DNA from: Liolophura sinensis
Lineage: Eukaryota > Mollusca > Polyplacophora > Chitonida > Chitonidae
Reading direction: 5' to 3'
Length of the DNA: 64,000 bases
Assembly (NCBI RefSeq): GCF_032854445.1
Contig: NC_088297.1
Location: 308,001 to 372,000 of the forward strand
Every line of letters begins with the position of its first letter. The first letter of the stretch is position 1. Shown one piece after another: positions 24,026 through 37,400 of this stretch. A program made the position numbers and the translations under genes. Under the pieces are notes generated by a model. That model was not told the origin of the DNA. It was given only the letters and a program-made list of their open reading frames with translations, and ran no database searches.

Positions 24026-26859
24026 CTCCCCTCTCCCAATGAAACAAATACAAATAAATAAGGTACTTAGTGTACAGTCACGATGCAGTATCAATGTTTA
24101 TCTAACTCTACTCAACCTGAGGACAGGCCTTTTATAACATTATAGGTACAGTTGAATTAAAACGTAAACAAGACCACTTTTCTACACACGCTTGCTTTAT
24201 AACAGGAAAGGGTGTGCAATAAACATACAGCGTTTAAAACACTGTTTTGGACTTCACAAACGTACAACATTTGGCAAACTATATATATTGCATACGTGTA
24301 ACATTTGGGAGTTCGTTGAAAAGTAAATCTAGCTATCTTGCAATAAAACTTTATATGGTTTAAAAAGATATCATGTTTGGGTAATTTACAATTAAATGGA
24401 ACTTTTCTTTGGGAATTTGAAAGTTGTCTTACAGGTTGCCTACGTGAACTATGATTGGTGCAATTTACTTGCTACACATTTGTCAGCGGCCAGTGACAGG
24501 AGGGGAAAGCCCCAGTTGAGTTAATGGACGAGGTCAACGCTCTTGTTATATGAATGCAGATTAATATACAGACTTGGCTTAGAAAATGTCACGTCGGTCT
24601 CATCTAATTACGCCAATTCTTTCATAGATCTTGCCTGTTAGAATAAGAGTTCAAAAACGCCATCGCCATTATCTGAAAAGGTTAATCACAGATTGATTTT
24701 GTATGGAAACCCAGACGTGACACCGTTGAATCCAAAGTTCATTCTGACCAAACCTCGTGGAGACGTGTACAGCTTACACGATTTGTAAGTTCGCGTAGGG
24801 TAATGGTTGACACAAGTTCAGACTGAACACGCCTTGGTGAAGACCTGTACAGCTTACAGGTATCCTTATGATTTGTACATACGCGTAAGGTATTGGTTCA
24901 AGCACGTTTGGACTGAGCAGGCCTCGTGTACAGCTTACACGTATCCTCATAGTGTATCCATACACGTAGGGTAGTGGTTCACACAGGGTGAGGAGTTTGG
25001 AAATGCTTCTAAATGGCATTTTTGGAAAACAGTTATACACGGTGTCCAAGAACAGTTCAATATCAATCAAATACAATGATAATGTATGGGAACATAACTC
25101 CTTTAAAACACGTGCTAAAACATGTTTACGACACATTAACTTAAAACATATTCTCACTACAGTAACCCCCCAACTTCCTCTGCTAAAGACTTCATTCTTG
25201 TAGATGGTCTAAGGCCAAAAATTCAAGGTTCAAACCCAGCCTTCGTGTGGTGATTGGCAAATGGTGACACATAATCCTTGAAATCAAGCCCTTTGGCAAT
25301 TTATTTCTGTCAAGGTTTTATTCTAAGTCTTCGTGTAGATGTTTAAAAGGGACATAGAATCATTTCTGATTGGCTGGTATTAGAGATAGACAAGTCTGGG
25401 CTATACCTATGAATTTTAGGTATGGGATTTTTATTCAAGCGTTGCCAAATCTGCTGACTTTAACCTCGGAATTCCCACAGTCACTCAGTGTGGATTCTGT
25501 ATCTCTTTAAATAGTAGCAAATTACTCACCTCTAGCACCATGGCTTAAGCAGAGTGAGGTTAAAACATATGCACTGATGTTAATTGAAATATATTAGACG
25601 TGACTGGTATAGAAATAGTTGTATTGTCATCACATTTAATATACACATTAGAGCAATGCAAAGGGATCAGGTCACGGAGAGGATTAGTCCACAAGCGGTT
25701 TATGGACGAATACAATGCAAAAACCACGTACAAAACTAGTATTATTTGCGGGTAATGCAGACGACCCCATTTCCGTCAGTTACATATATGTAGTGTTTTA
25801 ACGAAGTTAAATTGTTCTGTGAAACTGAACTGCCCAGGGGAGAAATAAACAATGGACGGAGAAGAGGGGGAAAGGAAGGAGAAGTAAAAATGTCACCTAA
25901 AGTGGACGACCAGCGCACACCAATAAGGATTCACATACACGAGTTAGCATGTGAAAACAATATAATTGAAACGGCACAGCATAGAGAGCAAAACGAGAGC
26001 AGCGACGAAAGTGTGACAGCTGGCAGATGGTTACATGTAACCGATGAAATACAGCCTCTTGTCAACTTAAATCAATCAAGGTGTTATTTTAACTCTTCAT
26101 GTAAACGCATAAATAAATTTTGTTGTAATTTACACGCCCCCTATCACCTTGGATTAAGCAGAATTATGTAAAAAAAACATAAAGAGGATCACTAATTTAG
26201 GCATAGTGATTAGGCATCACTGGTCTAAAAATACTCAAAATGCTGATTTGTCACATTTAACAGAAAATCACATTAAAACAAAGGGGCCAGGCGTCGGGGA
26301 TGACTAGTCCACCAGCAGAATCCTGGTTTATACTGGCTACAGGAATATGCATAAGAGGGTCATCGGGTTTCAGTTTTCTCGGGCAGAACTTTCACATACT
26401 CTTAGTACAATGTGCAAATCAAAATATATCAACAAATATCAATAATTAAAAACTTTATCCCTATAACAAAAAAAATGTCATACATTTTGACATATACTCT
26501 AACTAGAAAGGAACAAATCCCTTGGTGTCACTTGGTGATGACACCAAATACTGATATGAACGTTCAGTTGTTACCTGGCATGACTTCTGAATGAGTTAAT
26601 TTTATGATTGCTGTTTTTCGTTTTAAATTAACTATGCCAAATACGTTGTACTATCATGTTGTACTATCAATTCACCCATGTTTATCGTTTGTTTGTTTAA
26701 TGTATAACCTTGATGTTGTTCCTTTTGGGCTTCCGTACACTGCTGGTGTCAATGTCCTCTAAACTGACCGTTCCCCAAAATGTCTTAATTGACCAGATTA
26801 ACTGCCACCTATGAACCCAATAGGAGCAATGATCGCTATAATCTGATGACCTTTCTGCC

Positions 26860-26896
26860 TATAAATATGGGCGCTTCAGTTGTTACGATATTCACT
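26860..26896 (+). promoter_or_regulatory. Putative core promoter of gene A2
   Basis: A strong TATAAATA at 26,860-26,867 and TTCACT initiator at 26,891-26,896, spaced as in A1. The CCAAT of A1 reads GCAAT here. Confidence 0.55.
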
Positions 26897-26947
26897 GTTC
26901 ACTCTACTGTCGTTAACGTCACCGCAAGAACAACAACAACACCGACC

Positions 26948-29900
26948 ATGGAGAGCAAGACCCTGATGTTCCTGATGCTGATGGTGGTCGCTGTAGCCGT
27001 CGGTAAGCTACTTATTCCTACATCTAATATTAAATGTAGTTTTTTTAAACAATAAAAGCATTATAGTCTTAAATGTAGCTGAGTTTCAGATTAGTGACAT
27101 CTAACATGCAATTAGCATCACTATTTACCTAATTTCGGTTACACTATGTTTCTAGCTAGGATGTAAGTTTCTACTATATATGCATTTACATAGACAGTTA
27201 GAATACGTCCCTAACTGAGGTTACTTGACAAAAGGCCTGACTTCACCTGTTATCTGTCACCATTTGGCAACTATTACAGTGTTTTCACTCTTCTTGTTTT
27301 ACTCTCTGTACCGTAGTATTTAATGGGTACTTTTTACTTAGAAACGAATACGGGCTGATGTATATATACCTCACTATACGCACAGAAGGCCGTATGAATT
27401 GAAAGGCGACGTTGTCAATTTCCTTTCAAACAGTTTGCCGGAGATACCACAGAATCCCCATGTTCGACATATTTGTTCAAGATGTCGAGGAACAGAAATT
27501 TTATTGGGAGAGAAATTGTCTGACTGAACAATCCTAAAACTTATGAAACAATCCTAAAACTTATGAACCGTTTAGAAGTCGAACGTTATGAGAAGGCATA
27601 AATGCTTCAGACTGTCCCATATAGAGTACAAGCGTTGTAAATTCCTCTGTAACTTTATGCAGATAGTGTACGATGTGAAATGGGACATGAGCATTTGTCA
27701 CTGCGGAACAAAAGCTGCTCAAGGAGGTGCGGAGTCCATGTCTTGTATCCCAAGCAACAGTGTGCTCTGTATATGTTTGTTATACCGTAAAAGTGTGAAG
27801 AAAATATCTGAACCAAGACCCCAGTCCGTTAGAATTCTAAATCAATTATCCGCCTATCCATCTGACTATTTACTTTACAAGCAAAGACAAAAACACGAGT
27901 ATTTATTTTATTTATTTGTTGATTTGATTGGTGTTTTTTTTCGCCCTACTTAAGAATATTTCACTGATATGACGAAGACGGCTATTAAATGCTCACTGAA
28001 TACGAAGTCATAACGTGAAAATACTGGCGTTCGCAGGCTCACCTGGCTTGAACACTGCATGGTTTCCAGGCCAATAAGATCACGTGTTCGAATCCACCTC
28101 TCTCCGGCTACGGCTTTAAGTCAGAACCTCAGCCAGATACCTGACGAACGTCGGCGGTCGGCTACTCAGGTTTCCTTAACCCATAAACCTGAACGCCGTC
28201 AATTTGGTGACAGCGTTAAACTCCAGTCGTATAAATAGATACATTTTTTCTTCACCCCTAACAGCACAAGCCAGTGAAAGGAAAAGGCGGTCAGTATTTC
28301 TGAAGGGGTAAGTGCTATTCTTTCATCAACTTCAAATCCCGTTGCTTTTTGCTGAGTTTTTGTGTTTAGTCTTTAAATGAGCAGTTGGAATACAGCATTA
28401 GCTGATGTTGTCTCACAAAAGGTCGGATTTAAGTGGTTGTGTCCAATTTCAAAGTTTCACGATGGAATCGTTTCTCTGATTTCACTTTTCATTCTGTAGC
28501 CTTTTATGAGACAAAATGAGACGATGTCAAATTAGAAAACAATGTTTTAAAAATAAAAAACACAACAATTAAAAAGTAACAAAGTAACTATACACTTTTA
28601 GTTTAAAAGAAAATGTTCGAAGCAGCTATGACGGATTAGGAAGTTTCGATAGCGGAACTCGTCTTATTTAAAAACAAAATGATGAAAAAACTCTTCACAC
28701 CAGAAGCACAAGCTGAATTCTCAATACCCTAATCCAAATCCTTTCTCTCGGCGTAAATTATTCTTTATTTCGTTTAAGAATGTTCAAAATATATTTGTGA
28801 AATACTCTCATTTGGTTCCAAGTGTTCACATTTCACAGGTAATAAAGATTTTCGGAAATGTGTCCATACATATATTAATGACAGAGACAGGTATTCACAT
28901 CATGGTAATGCGTCCATACATATGTTAATGACACAGACATGTATTCACATCATCGTAATGCGTCCATACATATATTAATGACACAGACAGGTATTAACAT
29001 CATGGTAATGCGATAATACATATATTAAAGATACAGACAAGTATTCACATCATGGTAATGCGTCCATATATATATTATTGACACAGACAGGTATTCACAT
29101 CATGGTAATGCGTCAATACATATATTAATGATACAGACAGGTGTTCACATCATGGTAATGGTAACGGTAATGGTAATGTTACTGGTATACTAATACGAGT
29201 AAGTAACATAACTTACTAAGCCAGAATTGTTATTTTACTAGTATCTACCTAACAGTTCATGTATGTACCTGTCCTGTCTGACATATACTTGTCCAATCTC
29301 TATAGGATAAGTATGGTTCTATTTTCAATCATTTTTTTCGGTTTGTTGGAGTACAAACGCAAAAATTTGACCATCAGATTGCGTCTTACAAAGATAATTT
29401 CAGGATGATTAAATTATATAACTATGTTTGTACGTACATCTATGAATTTTTATATATAAGAATATGTATATGGGTTATTTGTGTATTGTTAAGCTAAGAA
29501 ATCTCGTTGAACAAAAAAAAGAATGAAATTAAATTAAGCTATAATACTTGTACCTCAAAATGATCCTATGTCAATGGAGTAACATATGTTGAATTGAATA
29601 TAAGCGTCAAGTCCGACATTCCTATACCATTCGCAGTCTGTAAAAGGCGTTCCAAGTCGATAATCGCAAGATCCATTTCCACAACAACGTTTAACACTAA
29701 CTCCCGAAGACAAAGTTATGTAGGAAATTATACAAATAAGAAATAAAGCCGGTAACACACAAGAGAGAAGCAGTCATCAGTTTTCAATGATGCCGGGCTG
29801 ACAATGAATATTCCAGGCATGAATTCCATATCAAAGTTCAAATTCGTAATCTGTGAATGAGTTCCATGTCAAATAACAGCTAAACAAGTATCTTAGTCGC

Positions 29901-31639
29901 GCTTTCATTGCAACTGTTCATAAAGGCATCATGCTGATGTAATTAGCATGGCTACCTTTAGGGCCCCTAACCCCAGGTTAAGCGGTATTAGATACAGTTT
30001 GAAAATGACGAGCGTTACAGACCCTAACCGATCAGATTGTGATTCAAAAGTAACGGACGATTACGTCTTCCCCGTTAATATGTAAAGATCTCATGCTACA
30101 AGAGGCGCCATCTATGATGTTACACATGACATACACGATAGACGGTTACACTGGGCAACCGGCGCCATCTATGTTGTTAAATACCACGTACGTGGTAGAT
30201 ATGTACATAGGGATAACAGCGCCATCTATGTTGTTAAATACCACGTACGTGATAGATATGTACATAGGGATAACAGCGCCGTCTATGTGGTTGATCACAA
30301 TACAGATCGCCAGAGATTCTGAACGCTCTGTCCATACCTGCCAACGAGAGTGTTATATTCATTGTAAAATTTGAGAAACTTAGAATGAAGGCGTTTGATG
30401 GAGTATCCTTGACAAACTAGTTTATAAACTAGCAACTTGTGACGCAGATTAAAGTCATCACAATTAACGCAAGACCTGACAAATGCTACAAGGTGAGATA
30501 TGTATACGCCATATGCAGGACCTTTGAGACGCTGGATTTTTATTCCTGGCTTTTTCTTTGGGCTTTTTTCAGGGAGGCGGATTATTCCAACGCCATGCAC
30601 GAGTGAGTAAAAGTGAACATATTCTTTCATTTCATGCAATCGCTTACTGTATATTTTATACACTACAATAAGCTGTATGAAACACAAAAAGCGCCAATCT
30701 GAAGTGTAATTTCCACATGATAATAACCTAAGAGTGGGTGTCCAAAGGGCAGGCTTTTATAGATTACAGGACTGCTACACCACTTTGATACAAATGACTG
30801 TTGGCATTCGCTTTGAAGTTGTTTTAGCGAGTTTAAGCTACATATTTGTTCAGTCATAAACCACACTCCAATTCCTAAATTCATACGGACGGAGAAAAAC
30901 TTGAAGAGGCCAATTGAAGAACAAAGTTTAAATTTTCTGTGCTGAAAACATATTTCAAAACATGTACAAAAACTTTGCATTATCTCATTCAAGAACATTT
31001 ATAACGATCGCAAAATATTCATAAAGCTAACGCTTTATGCTTACCTGATAGTTTTCTTTGAATGAACATTTGCTTTTATTATGATACGGTAATTATGATA
31101 CGATAATTATGCTACAGGAATTATGATACGGTAATTATGATACGGTAACCGTTTACTTGGACTAGACGTAAGATAACACTCAACTCTTGCAGAGGATGAC
31201 TCTTAAATGTGCACCTAATGTACGCAGATATGTGGTGGAAGGACCACATGCAGGTTAACCACTAGCTCGCTACTGCGGCCTGGCCCTTGACAAAAAGAGG
31301 CCACGCGTTCGAATCCAGCCCTCGTTGTTTGTTTGTGTAAGCTCTTCAAGGAACTCCTGCTTTCCCCACTCACAAGTTTTACCGCTGTCTTACATTTTAG
31401 CACGGTTGCAATCAGATAATTTAAAAAACAATTGTTCAATGTACATTTCTTCTTGATTCAGACGAAAGCTGCGTGAACTTGCTGCCAACTTCCAGGAGGC
31501 CATGATCAAACAACGCAGAGGGGTTTTTGACTGTGCTCAGCTGACCCAGGAATGTCACTCCTTCAAATACTGCTGTGATGGTTTGTCCTGCAACAGAGAC
31601 AACATCTTCGAATCTGGTGTCTGTGTACCAGACTTGTAG
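26948..31639 (+). CDS. Gene A2: secreted cystine-knot (knottin-type) peptide precursor
   Basis: Exons 26948-27002, 28265-28307 and 31462-31639 have the same lengths and phases as A1 (55, 43, 178). Exon 1 is identical to A1, and exon 2 differs only silently (GAG AGA to GAA AGG). The mature six-cysteine domain is identical in protein sequence to A0. It has the same signal peptide, basic propeptide and dibasic processing site. AATAAA at 31667-31672 and 31825-31830. A2 is the last gene of the array on the right; no gene B follows it. The near-invariance of the mature region between copies contrasts with the faster change in gene B, though the duplication is recent enough that this may be chance. 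Confidence 0.8.
28855..29160. repeat. ~50-bp minisatellite in intron 2 of A2, six units
   Basis: Homologue of 13,735-13,890 with twice the units. Confidence 0.85.
30105..30298. repeat. 57-bp tandem repeat, four units
   Basis: gcgcc starts at 30,105, 30,162, 30,219 and 30,276. It has one more unit than in A1; the two middle units are nearly identical, which suggests a recent gain. Confidence 0.85.
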
Positions 31640-32637
31640 ACCAACGAATGAAGTAGACTAGTGAGAAATAAATCCAATGTAAGATTCAATATGTATACCT
31701 GTGAAGACTACACAACGGAACAATGCAAACGTGTATCACCAGAATTTGAAATGGACGAATTTAAAATCGATGGCGTATAGAAACGCCAAGTATGTTCTAG
31801 AGGATTATGTTAACTAACGTACTAAATAAAGAGAGTTTACAGGAGTTGAATATCTCGTGTGTTTTATGTGACTAGGAATTAAATCTCACAGCTCCATGAT
31901 CAGCTGTTTTCGACCCTGCTGTCTCACTGATCACGTCATGGTGGACTGGTGGAATAAGTCTTTCTGACGCAGTGATTGTTGACGCTAACATGTCAACCAC
32001 AAATTGTTACTGTCACATTAATTGATAATTAAGATTAGACGTAAAATATCTCAAAGGATCTATAGCCTAACTGAATTATGTACTTATTAATAACTGAACG
32101 AATGCTCATTAATTTTACTCACATGGTTGGACGAAACTTAAAAGTGCGGACTACACTGCCCTATTTTCGCGATGTTCAGAAGATATCTCTCCGATTCTGA
32201 CTTAAAGCAGCAGCCCAAAGCATTACTGACCTTATTTCAGTAGTTGATCATATGGGTGATCGTATGATCTCTTAATGTCTGAGGTAAAGTAAGCCCAAGA
32301 TCTGCGTCGTTCGTAGAGAGATTTTAAAATTGCTGGATTTGTGTAGATGATCCATTCGCTTTCCCTCTCCCACGCAACCCCAGCGCCATCGTATAATAAC
32401 AAAATTCTTGTGCACGATGCGTAATCAAAAGTTAAATCAATATTTGTAAATGATTTTTCATTGAAATACAAATTTCGATGAATTGTTCCTTATAGTACCC
32501 TTTTCATTCAATTCCTTCCGCTGTTCTCGCTGTCTTGGCAATATGAGCGATTGTGTTCCCCATAAACCTTTGTTTTGTCCTTTTTGATTTCTATTCTGTT
32601 CCAAAATCACGTCACTCTACTCACCTTTTGTTTCACC

Positions 32638-32704
32638 TACTTTTCCCACATGTACCTTTCCCACTTGTACTTTTCCCACCCGTACTTTTCCCACCTGTCT
32701 GTAC
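32638..32704. repeat. 15-bp pyrimidine-rich repeat
   Basis: About four imperfect units of 'acttttcccacctgt', immediately beyond the array edge. Confidence 0.6.
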
Positions 32705-34259
32705 TGTCCTGTTATCCTCATCCCGCCTCATTTTTTTCTGCTATATTCATATAATAGATCACAAATGTGTTCTTTAGTAAACTTTTGTATAGAGATTTGC
32801 ACAAGCTGTAGAACTTGTAACCCAGTTCTTTTGGTGTCAATGAAATAAGTCTAGAGTAAAAGATCGCGATCGTACGCCAGAGTTGACTCGTACACAATGG
32901 TGACCTGTGTTAATGGAGAATGTACCAGTGAATAACTTTTTCCCCGCCATCATTTTCAAAAGAGTTCCACAATCATAATGATTCCGCGGATAACAACAGC
33001 ATGAAAAAAATATTCTATCGCCGTTCGAGTCCATGCCTAGTCTAAAGTCTAAAGTGCTGTCGCCACTGATGAATCTTGACGAAGATACTCCATATTCGAC
33101 TATAACTCCCTTCAAGTGGACGGCTGAGGTCAGGCCAGCTTCCTTACCCATAGACATGAAATGTATAGTTCTGCATGATACCATTGACGAGGTCACGCGT
33201 CTGAAACCAGCCGTGGCTGGTTACACTGTGGTTTGTTAGGTACTTGCCAAGAGCACTGGTTTACTCCACAAAACGACGTTCTGGGTATGGGGTCGTTTGT
33301 GAATGTTTAAGCTATTGTGGTAAACAATACGTAGATCCGCAGAGCAAGAACTGATCTGTCAGGGCTGTGGTGTTCCGCTTATTGGAACAAACAAAAAAGT
33401 ATTCTATAAGTTGCAAGATCTAGACAGAAGTCAGATCGCTATAGATTGATCTGTGTGCAAGTCGTAATTGATTAAGGTTAGCTAAAAAGAACCTGCCACC
33501 ATCCGAAATCAGTTACTTCACGTATCTGCCTTTTCTACCGATTGGATACTAGGAAATATTGTTCATGTACTGGAAGCATATATAAATTTATGCAGGATCA
33601 GTGTTGGTGAGTCAGTCACTGGATATCCTATAATCCTTTATGTTATAATAAACAGTATCACCTCTTAAAAACCCAACTCCCACAAGTTATATACAGGTGT
33701 TCACTTACCTTAGTTGGCTGATTAACATCATACTCGAAAACGTGTCTCTCATCCAAGGGTGGGGTGAGGGGTGGGGAGTGTAATTTTGTGGGTCAAGAAA
33801 AACGGGGTGTCTTAAGTAAATAAAACCATTGACCTTTGGCTTGCTACAAGATATTACATCCAAGGACTTATGGCAAGAAAACACAGTTGACCTATTACAA
33901 AGGCACCGTGAACATTACAAGCGACAAAATCCTGAAAATTTCCTGTACTATTCTTTGATTGAACCCACACATCCTGTGATGAACAATGACTGCAAAGCAC
34001 AGACCCTAACCCTTGGGTCTCCATGGCTCTTTTTATTAACTTAATTATGTAATTTTTGTTTTTTGGGGTTGTGGAAATCGGAGTGCCAGCGTGGAAGCAC
34101 CGGACTTTACAGGGATACTGGCGAACTGTCAGACGTGTGACATCTGTCATTCTGACGGGAAGCAAGTAAACTTTATGTAAGATCACACAATTAAGAAAAA
34201 ACTGTCGATTCCGAAAACAATGCAAGCTGTGGAACCTTTAAACCTCGCTTCCCGAGAAT

Positions 34260-34337
34260 GGGATTAAACCCTCGTCTCGTGTGACTTCATAACGAGTGAA
34301 AGGCCAGCACGCTAACTGCTCGACCACGGCGTGCTCC
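34260..34337 (-). repeat. tRNA-like SINE head
   Basis: The minus strand reads 'ccgtggtcgagcagttagcg' (A-box-like) and later GGGTTTAATCCC (B-box-like), about 45 bases apart. The acceptor stem does not close, so this is a SINE head rather than a tRNA gene. Confidence 0.45.
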
Positions 34338-34435
34338 CATGTGACCAGATTATCTGGACATCTGTCTGTGGATCCAGCTATTATCTGGTGTTAACAATAT
34401 CTTACTCCGCTTTATAATCTTGCAGATGGATTTCT

Positions 34436-34542
34436 CGGAAGTCCTTTTCACGTGGTACAACGGCTATCTGGGAGCGATTCCTGGAAGTAGTGAGGACTCC
34501 GCCACGAGAACTTTTAGCAATATGATCTACATCACCAGTTAA
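34436..34542 (+). other. Candidate orphan terminal exon
   Basis: A good acceptor (ctttataatcttgcag) is followed by 35 open codons, beginning MDFSEVLFTWYNG, and a TAA. No upstream exon of matching phase was found and the family is not recognised. It may be a gene remnant or chance. Confidence 0.2.
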
Positions 34543-35027
34543 AAGACCAGGGCCCGTATTTATCAAACGTCTTAAGACTTAAGTCAAAAATTCAAGCGCA
34601 CCACCAAATAAAATGCTTAATTCTGGAAAGATTAAAATCCGTACAATGACTCTAAACTGTTGCACAATGTACTAACCAAAATTTGGGTTCTTTCTTGTTC
34701 TGGGCTTGGATTGTTATGGGCTTAAGGCTTAAGTTGCTTGATAAATACGGGGGAAAGGAGCCTTTTGTTCGACTGCAGTACCGTGTGGTGCTTGTTTCGT
34801 CCCATCTGCTGGCTGTCATTCGCACCGTGTTGTAACTAGATCGTCGCACCCTCAAGGACTCCGCGATACGTGTAAATCAATACCACTAGGTCAATAAATA
34901 CTATAAACCAATCTCCATTCCCAGTTGGCAGCGTATCTCAGACCAGAGAGAAAAGCAGCTGTCTAAGGCACAAGACGAATTCAAGTGATGAGATACACAC
35001 ATTATTATGGTTAATTTCTAGAATTGG

Positions 35028-35150
35028 ATTTATTTGTTTATTTGATTGATACTTTTGCGTCGCACTCAAAAATATTTCACTTATACGACAGCTGGCAGTA
35101 TTCTGGAGAGGGAAACCGGGAAGTGCCCATGGAGAAATCCGCGACTAGAG
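35028..35150 (-). repeat. SINE fragment (family 1)
   Basis: Minus-strand tail 'tttgattgatacttttgcgt..atttcacttatacgac' followed by a diverged body; head missing. Confidence 0.6.
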
Positions 35151-36419
35151 CTGGATACTGATATTATTTGCACCTGATTTCATTTTTTAACTGCGTACAT
35201 TATTGCCGTGGCAAGAAACGTTTAGGGTTGTATCATTGGGTTGTCTGCTACAGGGTGTCTGCCTGGCCCAATAATCACGAAACTGTCTTAGACTTAAGTC
35301 ATACGCAGTCATAAAAACAGTTTGCTGCATTACAAGTGTGACTCATCTTAAGCACTTTTCAAATTTAAAGTTCAAATCAAAGTTCAGGAATCTTACTACA
35401 AGTTAAGTCTGACCAAAGACAAAGGTACTCAAGTGATGATGGACCAAAGAAACTTTGTCTTGGATAGTGCTAGATATGTTCATCAACGGCTTATTTTAAG
35501 AATCACTGGGCATGAAATGTCACGTGGAATTTGTAGTGCATCCAGAGTGCTAACAGGACAGCCTTGTTTTCCCTGTCTCGTGCATGTACTCTCGATGGAG
35601 CGAAGGTTATACCGTTAAGACAGCGGTTATTGAACTTAAAAGACATTACGTATGTCACGAGGTACAAAGCTTATGGGCCCTCAAGGAAGTCGATTACATC
35701 AGACACGGGTCAAACAGAGCAAATTGTGAAGAAGAAAATGGAAGGTCCATGTATACAGGTTAACTAAATAATGCATAACCACATTTAAGAGAGAAAACCC
35801 AAATCTGTATCCACAAATTGTTTTCGCTTATATTTTGGATTTTCTTTTCTCGCTTGTAACTATACAATATACAAAGATAGTCTCTAATTGCCACTGTTTA
35901 AAACAAGACAAATGGTGAGTGAGAAAATGAAAAGTCTTTAACTTTTTAAGCTGAACAATTAGCGTTGATACTATTATAATTATATTAATTATAAAGATAT
36001 TGTCTTGACAATAGCCCAGTGAGGTGCTTGATTTGTTCAACTCGAAGGCCATTAAGTCAAGTTAAGCATAACTACATTCTGAACATATAATTATGAATTA
36101 ACTGATTATATAGTATAATTGTGATGAGATGTCTATCAAAATAGCCCCATCGTGGTGCATGTTTTGTTCAACATAAAGGCTGCCGTCCGCACCGTGATAT
36201 ATGCAGGAGTGACCATGTAAATCTTGCTGCTCTCATTTTACTGCACATATTGTATAGTCATTTTTATTATAATGTAGGTCTCGACGTTTCACTTTTATTT
36301 CACGTTTCCCCTCAGAATGACACAAGGCAGGGAGGCTCATATCACTGCTAAAATGATTATCACCGTGCAGTTTTTATCCATGATTCCACAAATAAACGAA
36401 CACATAATAATGTTCATGT

Positions 36420-36700
36420 CGCGCATAGAGAGTAAAAAAAAAGAATAGCAGCGACAGTGTGATAATTGGCAAATGGTCGCACGTAAACGGTGAAAAACGG
36501 CCTCTTTGTCAGTTCACCTCAGTAGGTTCTATTCGAACTGCTCATCCAAGTGCTTAAATAGTAGCAAATTCCACACTCCAAAGCACCATCGCTTAAGCAG
36601 AATTGGATGAAAAATGCAGTGATGTTAATTCCAGTTTATTAGAAGTCACTGGAACTAGGGTGAATGTTAATATTCACATAGTTAAGGCCTAGTGGTTAAG
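36420..36700. repeat. Dispersed ~300-bp repeat
   Basis: Shares 'cagcgac..tgtgata..tggc..atggt', 'cggcctctt' and 'cttaagcagaatt' blocks, in order, with 10,870-11,190, 25,970-26,290 and 54,410-54,690. No coding capacity or clear terminal repeats seen. Confidence 0.6.
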
Positions 36701-37114
36701 ATTCCTGTCTTCCAGTCGCTGGGACAACGAGGTTTTTGGGGTTAATTTAAGTTTGGTGGGAAGGGCACCCTTCACATTCCATTGCCTCACTGGTGTAGAT
36801 TCCAATACAAAGGCATCCATATTGGTTATGCAACGACTTGCGGCTTACGAAAAAATGTCTCCCGGAGATATAAATCCAAGGGTTAGAACAAATTCCTATT
36901 TCCGTTCGGAGTCAAATCCTTCATTACAGCTTGAATCAGCGCAAATCTTTGAGTACAAAATAACTGCTGCTCACTGATGAATCTCGGTGATCGAGTGAAA
37001 ATGAATGTAAAGATCTGCGTATAAAACGGCCAGTATTGAGTTCTTTACAGCGAAACAAAATAGGTCAACAACAACGGGATGTCAGTGAAGCCTACTCTTA
37101 CAGAAGACCAGTTC

Positions 37115-37400
37115 GACGGCCTACTGGTCAGAGCATGCCCCTCAACGTCGGGAGTCCCCCAGAATTAAGTCCGGGTTGGGTCACAGAGACTGTAAATGTG
37201 GCACTTGCTGCTGCATCGATTGGGGGCTCAGCGCTGATAGGTTAGAGCAAAGAAACACGACTGGTTGGCCTGGTGTCAGGATGATAGTTCAATGGCGGCA
37301 CAGTCTCGCCCTGCCACAAAAAGACAAAATATATGTACACATACCTAATGTCTACTCATTGTATATATTACTGAAGTTCGACGTTAAACCCCAAGCATAC
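37115..37400 (+). repeat. tRNA-derived SINE (family 3)
   Basis: Begins 'ggcctactggtcagagcatg' (A-box-like) and ends 'cgacgttaaaccccaagca'. The body matches the better-preserved copy at 41,010-41,300. Confidence 0.65.

Larger units (their letters stand above)
21683..26947. other. Intergenic region between B2 and A2
   Basis: Same contents as 6,270-11,854: B2 3' UTR, 47-bp minisatellite, family 2 SINE, inverted SINE pair, ~85-bp triple repeat, dispersed-repeat pieces (25,240-25,660 and 25,970-26,290) and the A2 promoter. No gene seen. Confidence 0.7.
1..32574 (+). repeat. Tandem array of a two-gene (B+A) module, period ~15.3-15.9 kb
   Basis: Bases from about 10 recur from 15,876 (offset 15,866) and again from 31,196 (offset 15,320). 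Alignment by eye is nearly continuous through exons, introns and intergenic DNA, with a few differences per 60 bases plus indels. Similarity of the last copy to the first stops at about 32,574, matching base 1,491. If that is the true edge of the amplified segment, one unit runs from ~1,492 through gene B and gene A to the next such point, so the window has the tail of one unit and two full units. All genes are on the plus strand, head to tail. The left edge lies outside the window. Confidence 0.95.

Noticed and set aside
25812-26171. 119-codon open frame upstream of A2
   Set aside because: It crosses the dispersed repeat, and the equivalent A1 region is interrupted by stops.
27588-27953. 121-codon open frame in intron 1 of A2
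   Set aside because: Interrupted and shorter in A1; lies wholly within an intron and runs into a SINE tail.
31190-32574. Truncated third unit with a lost gene B
   Set aside because: The break matches base 1,491, consistent with the natural end of a unit after gene A, so no loss of a B gene need be invoked.
32837-33239. Overlapping open frames on both strands (119 and 68 codons)
   Set aside because: No recognisable domain, no splice context, no paralogue; treated as chance.
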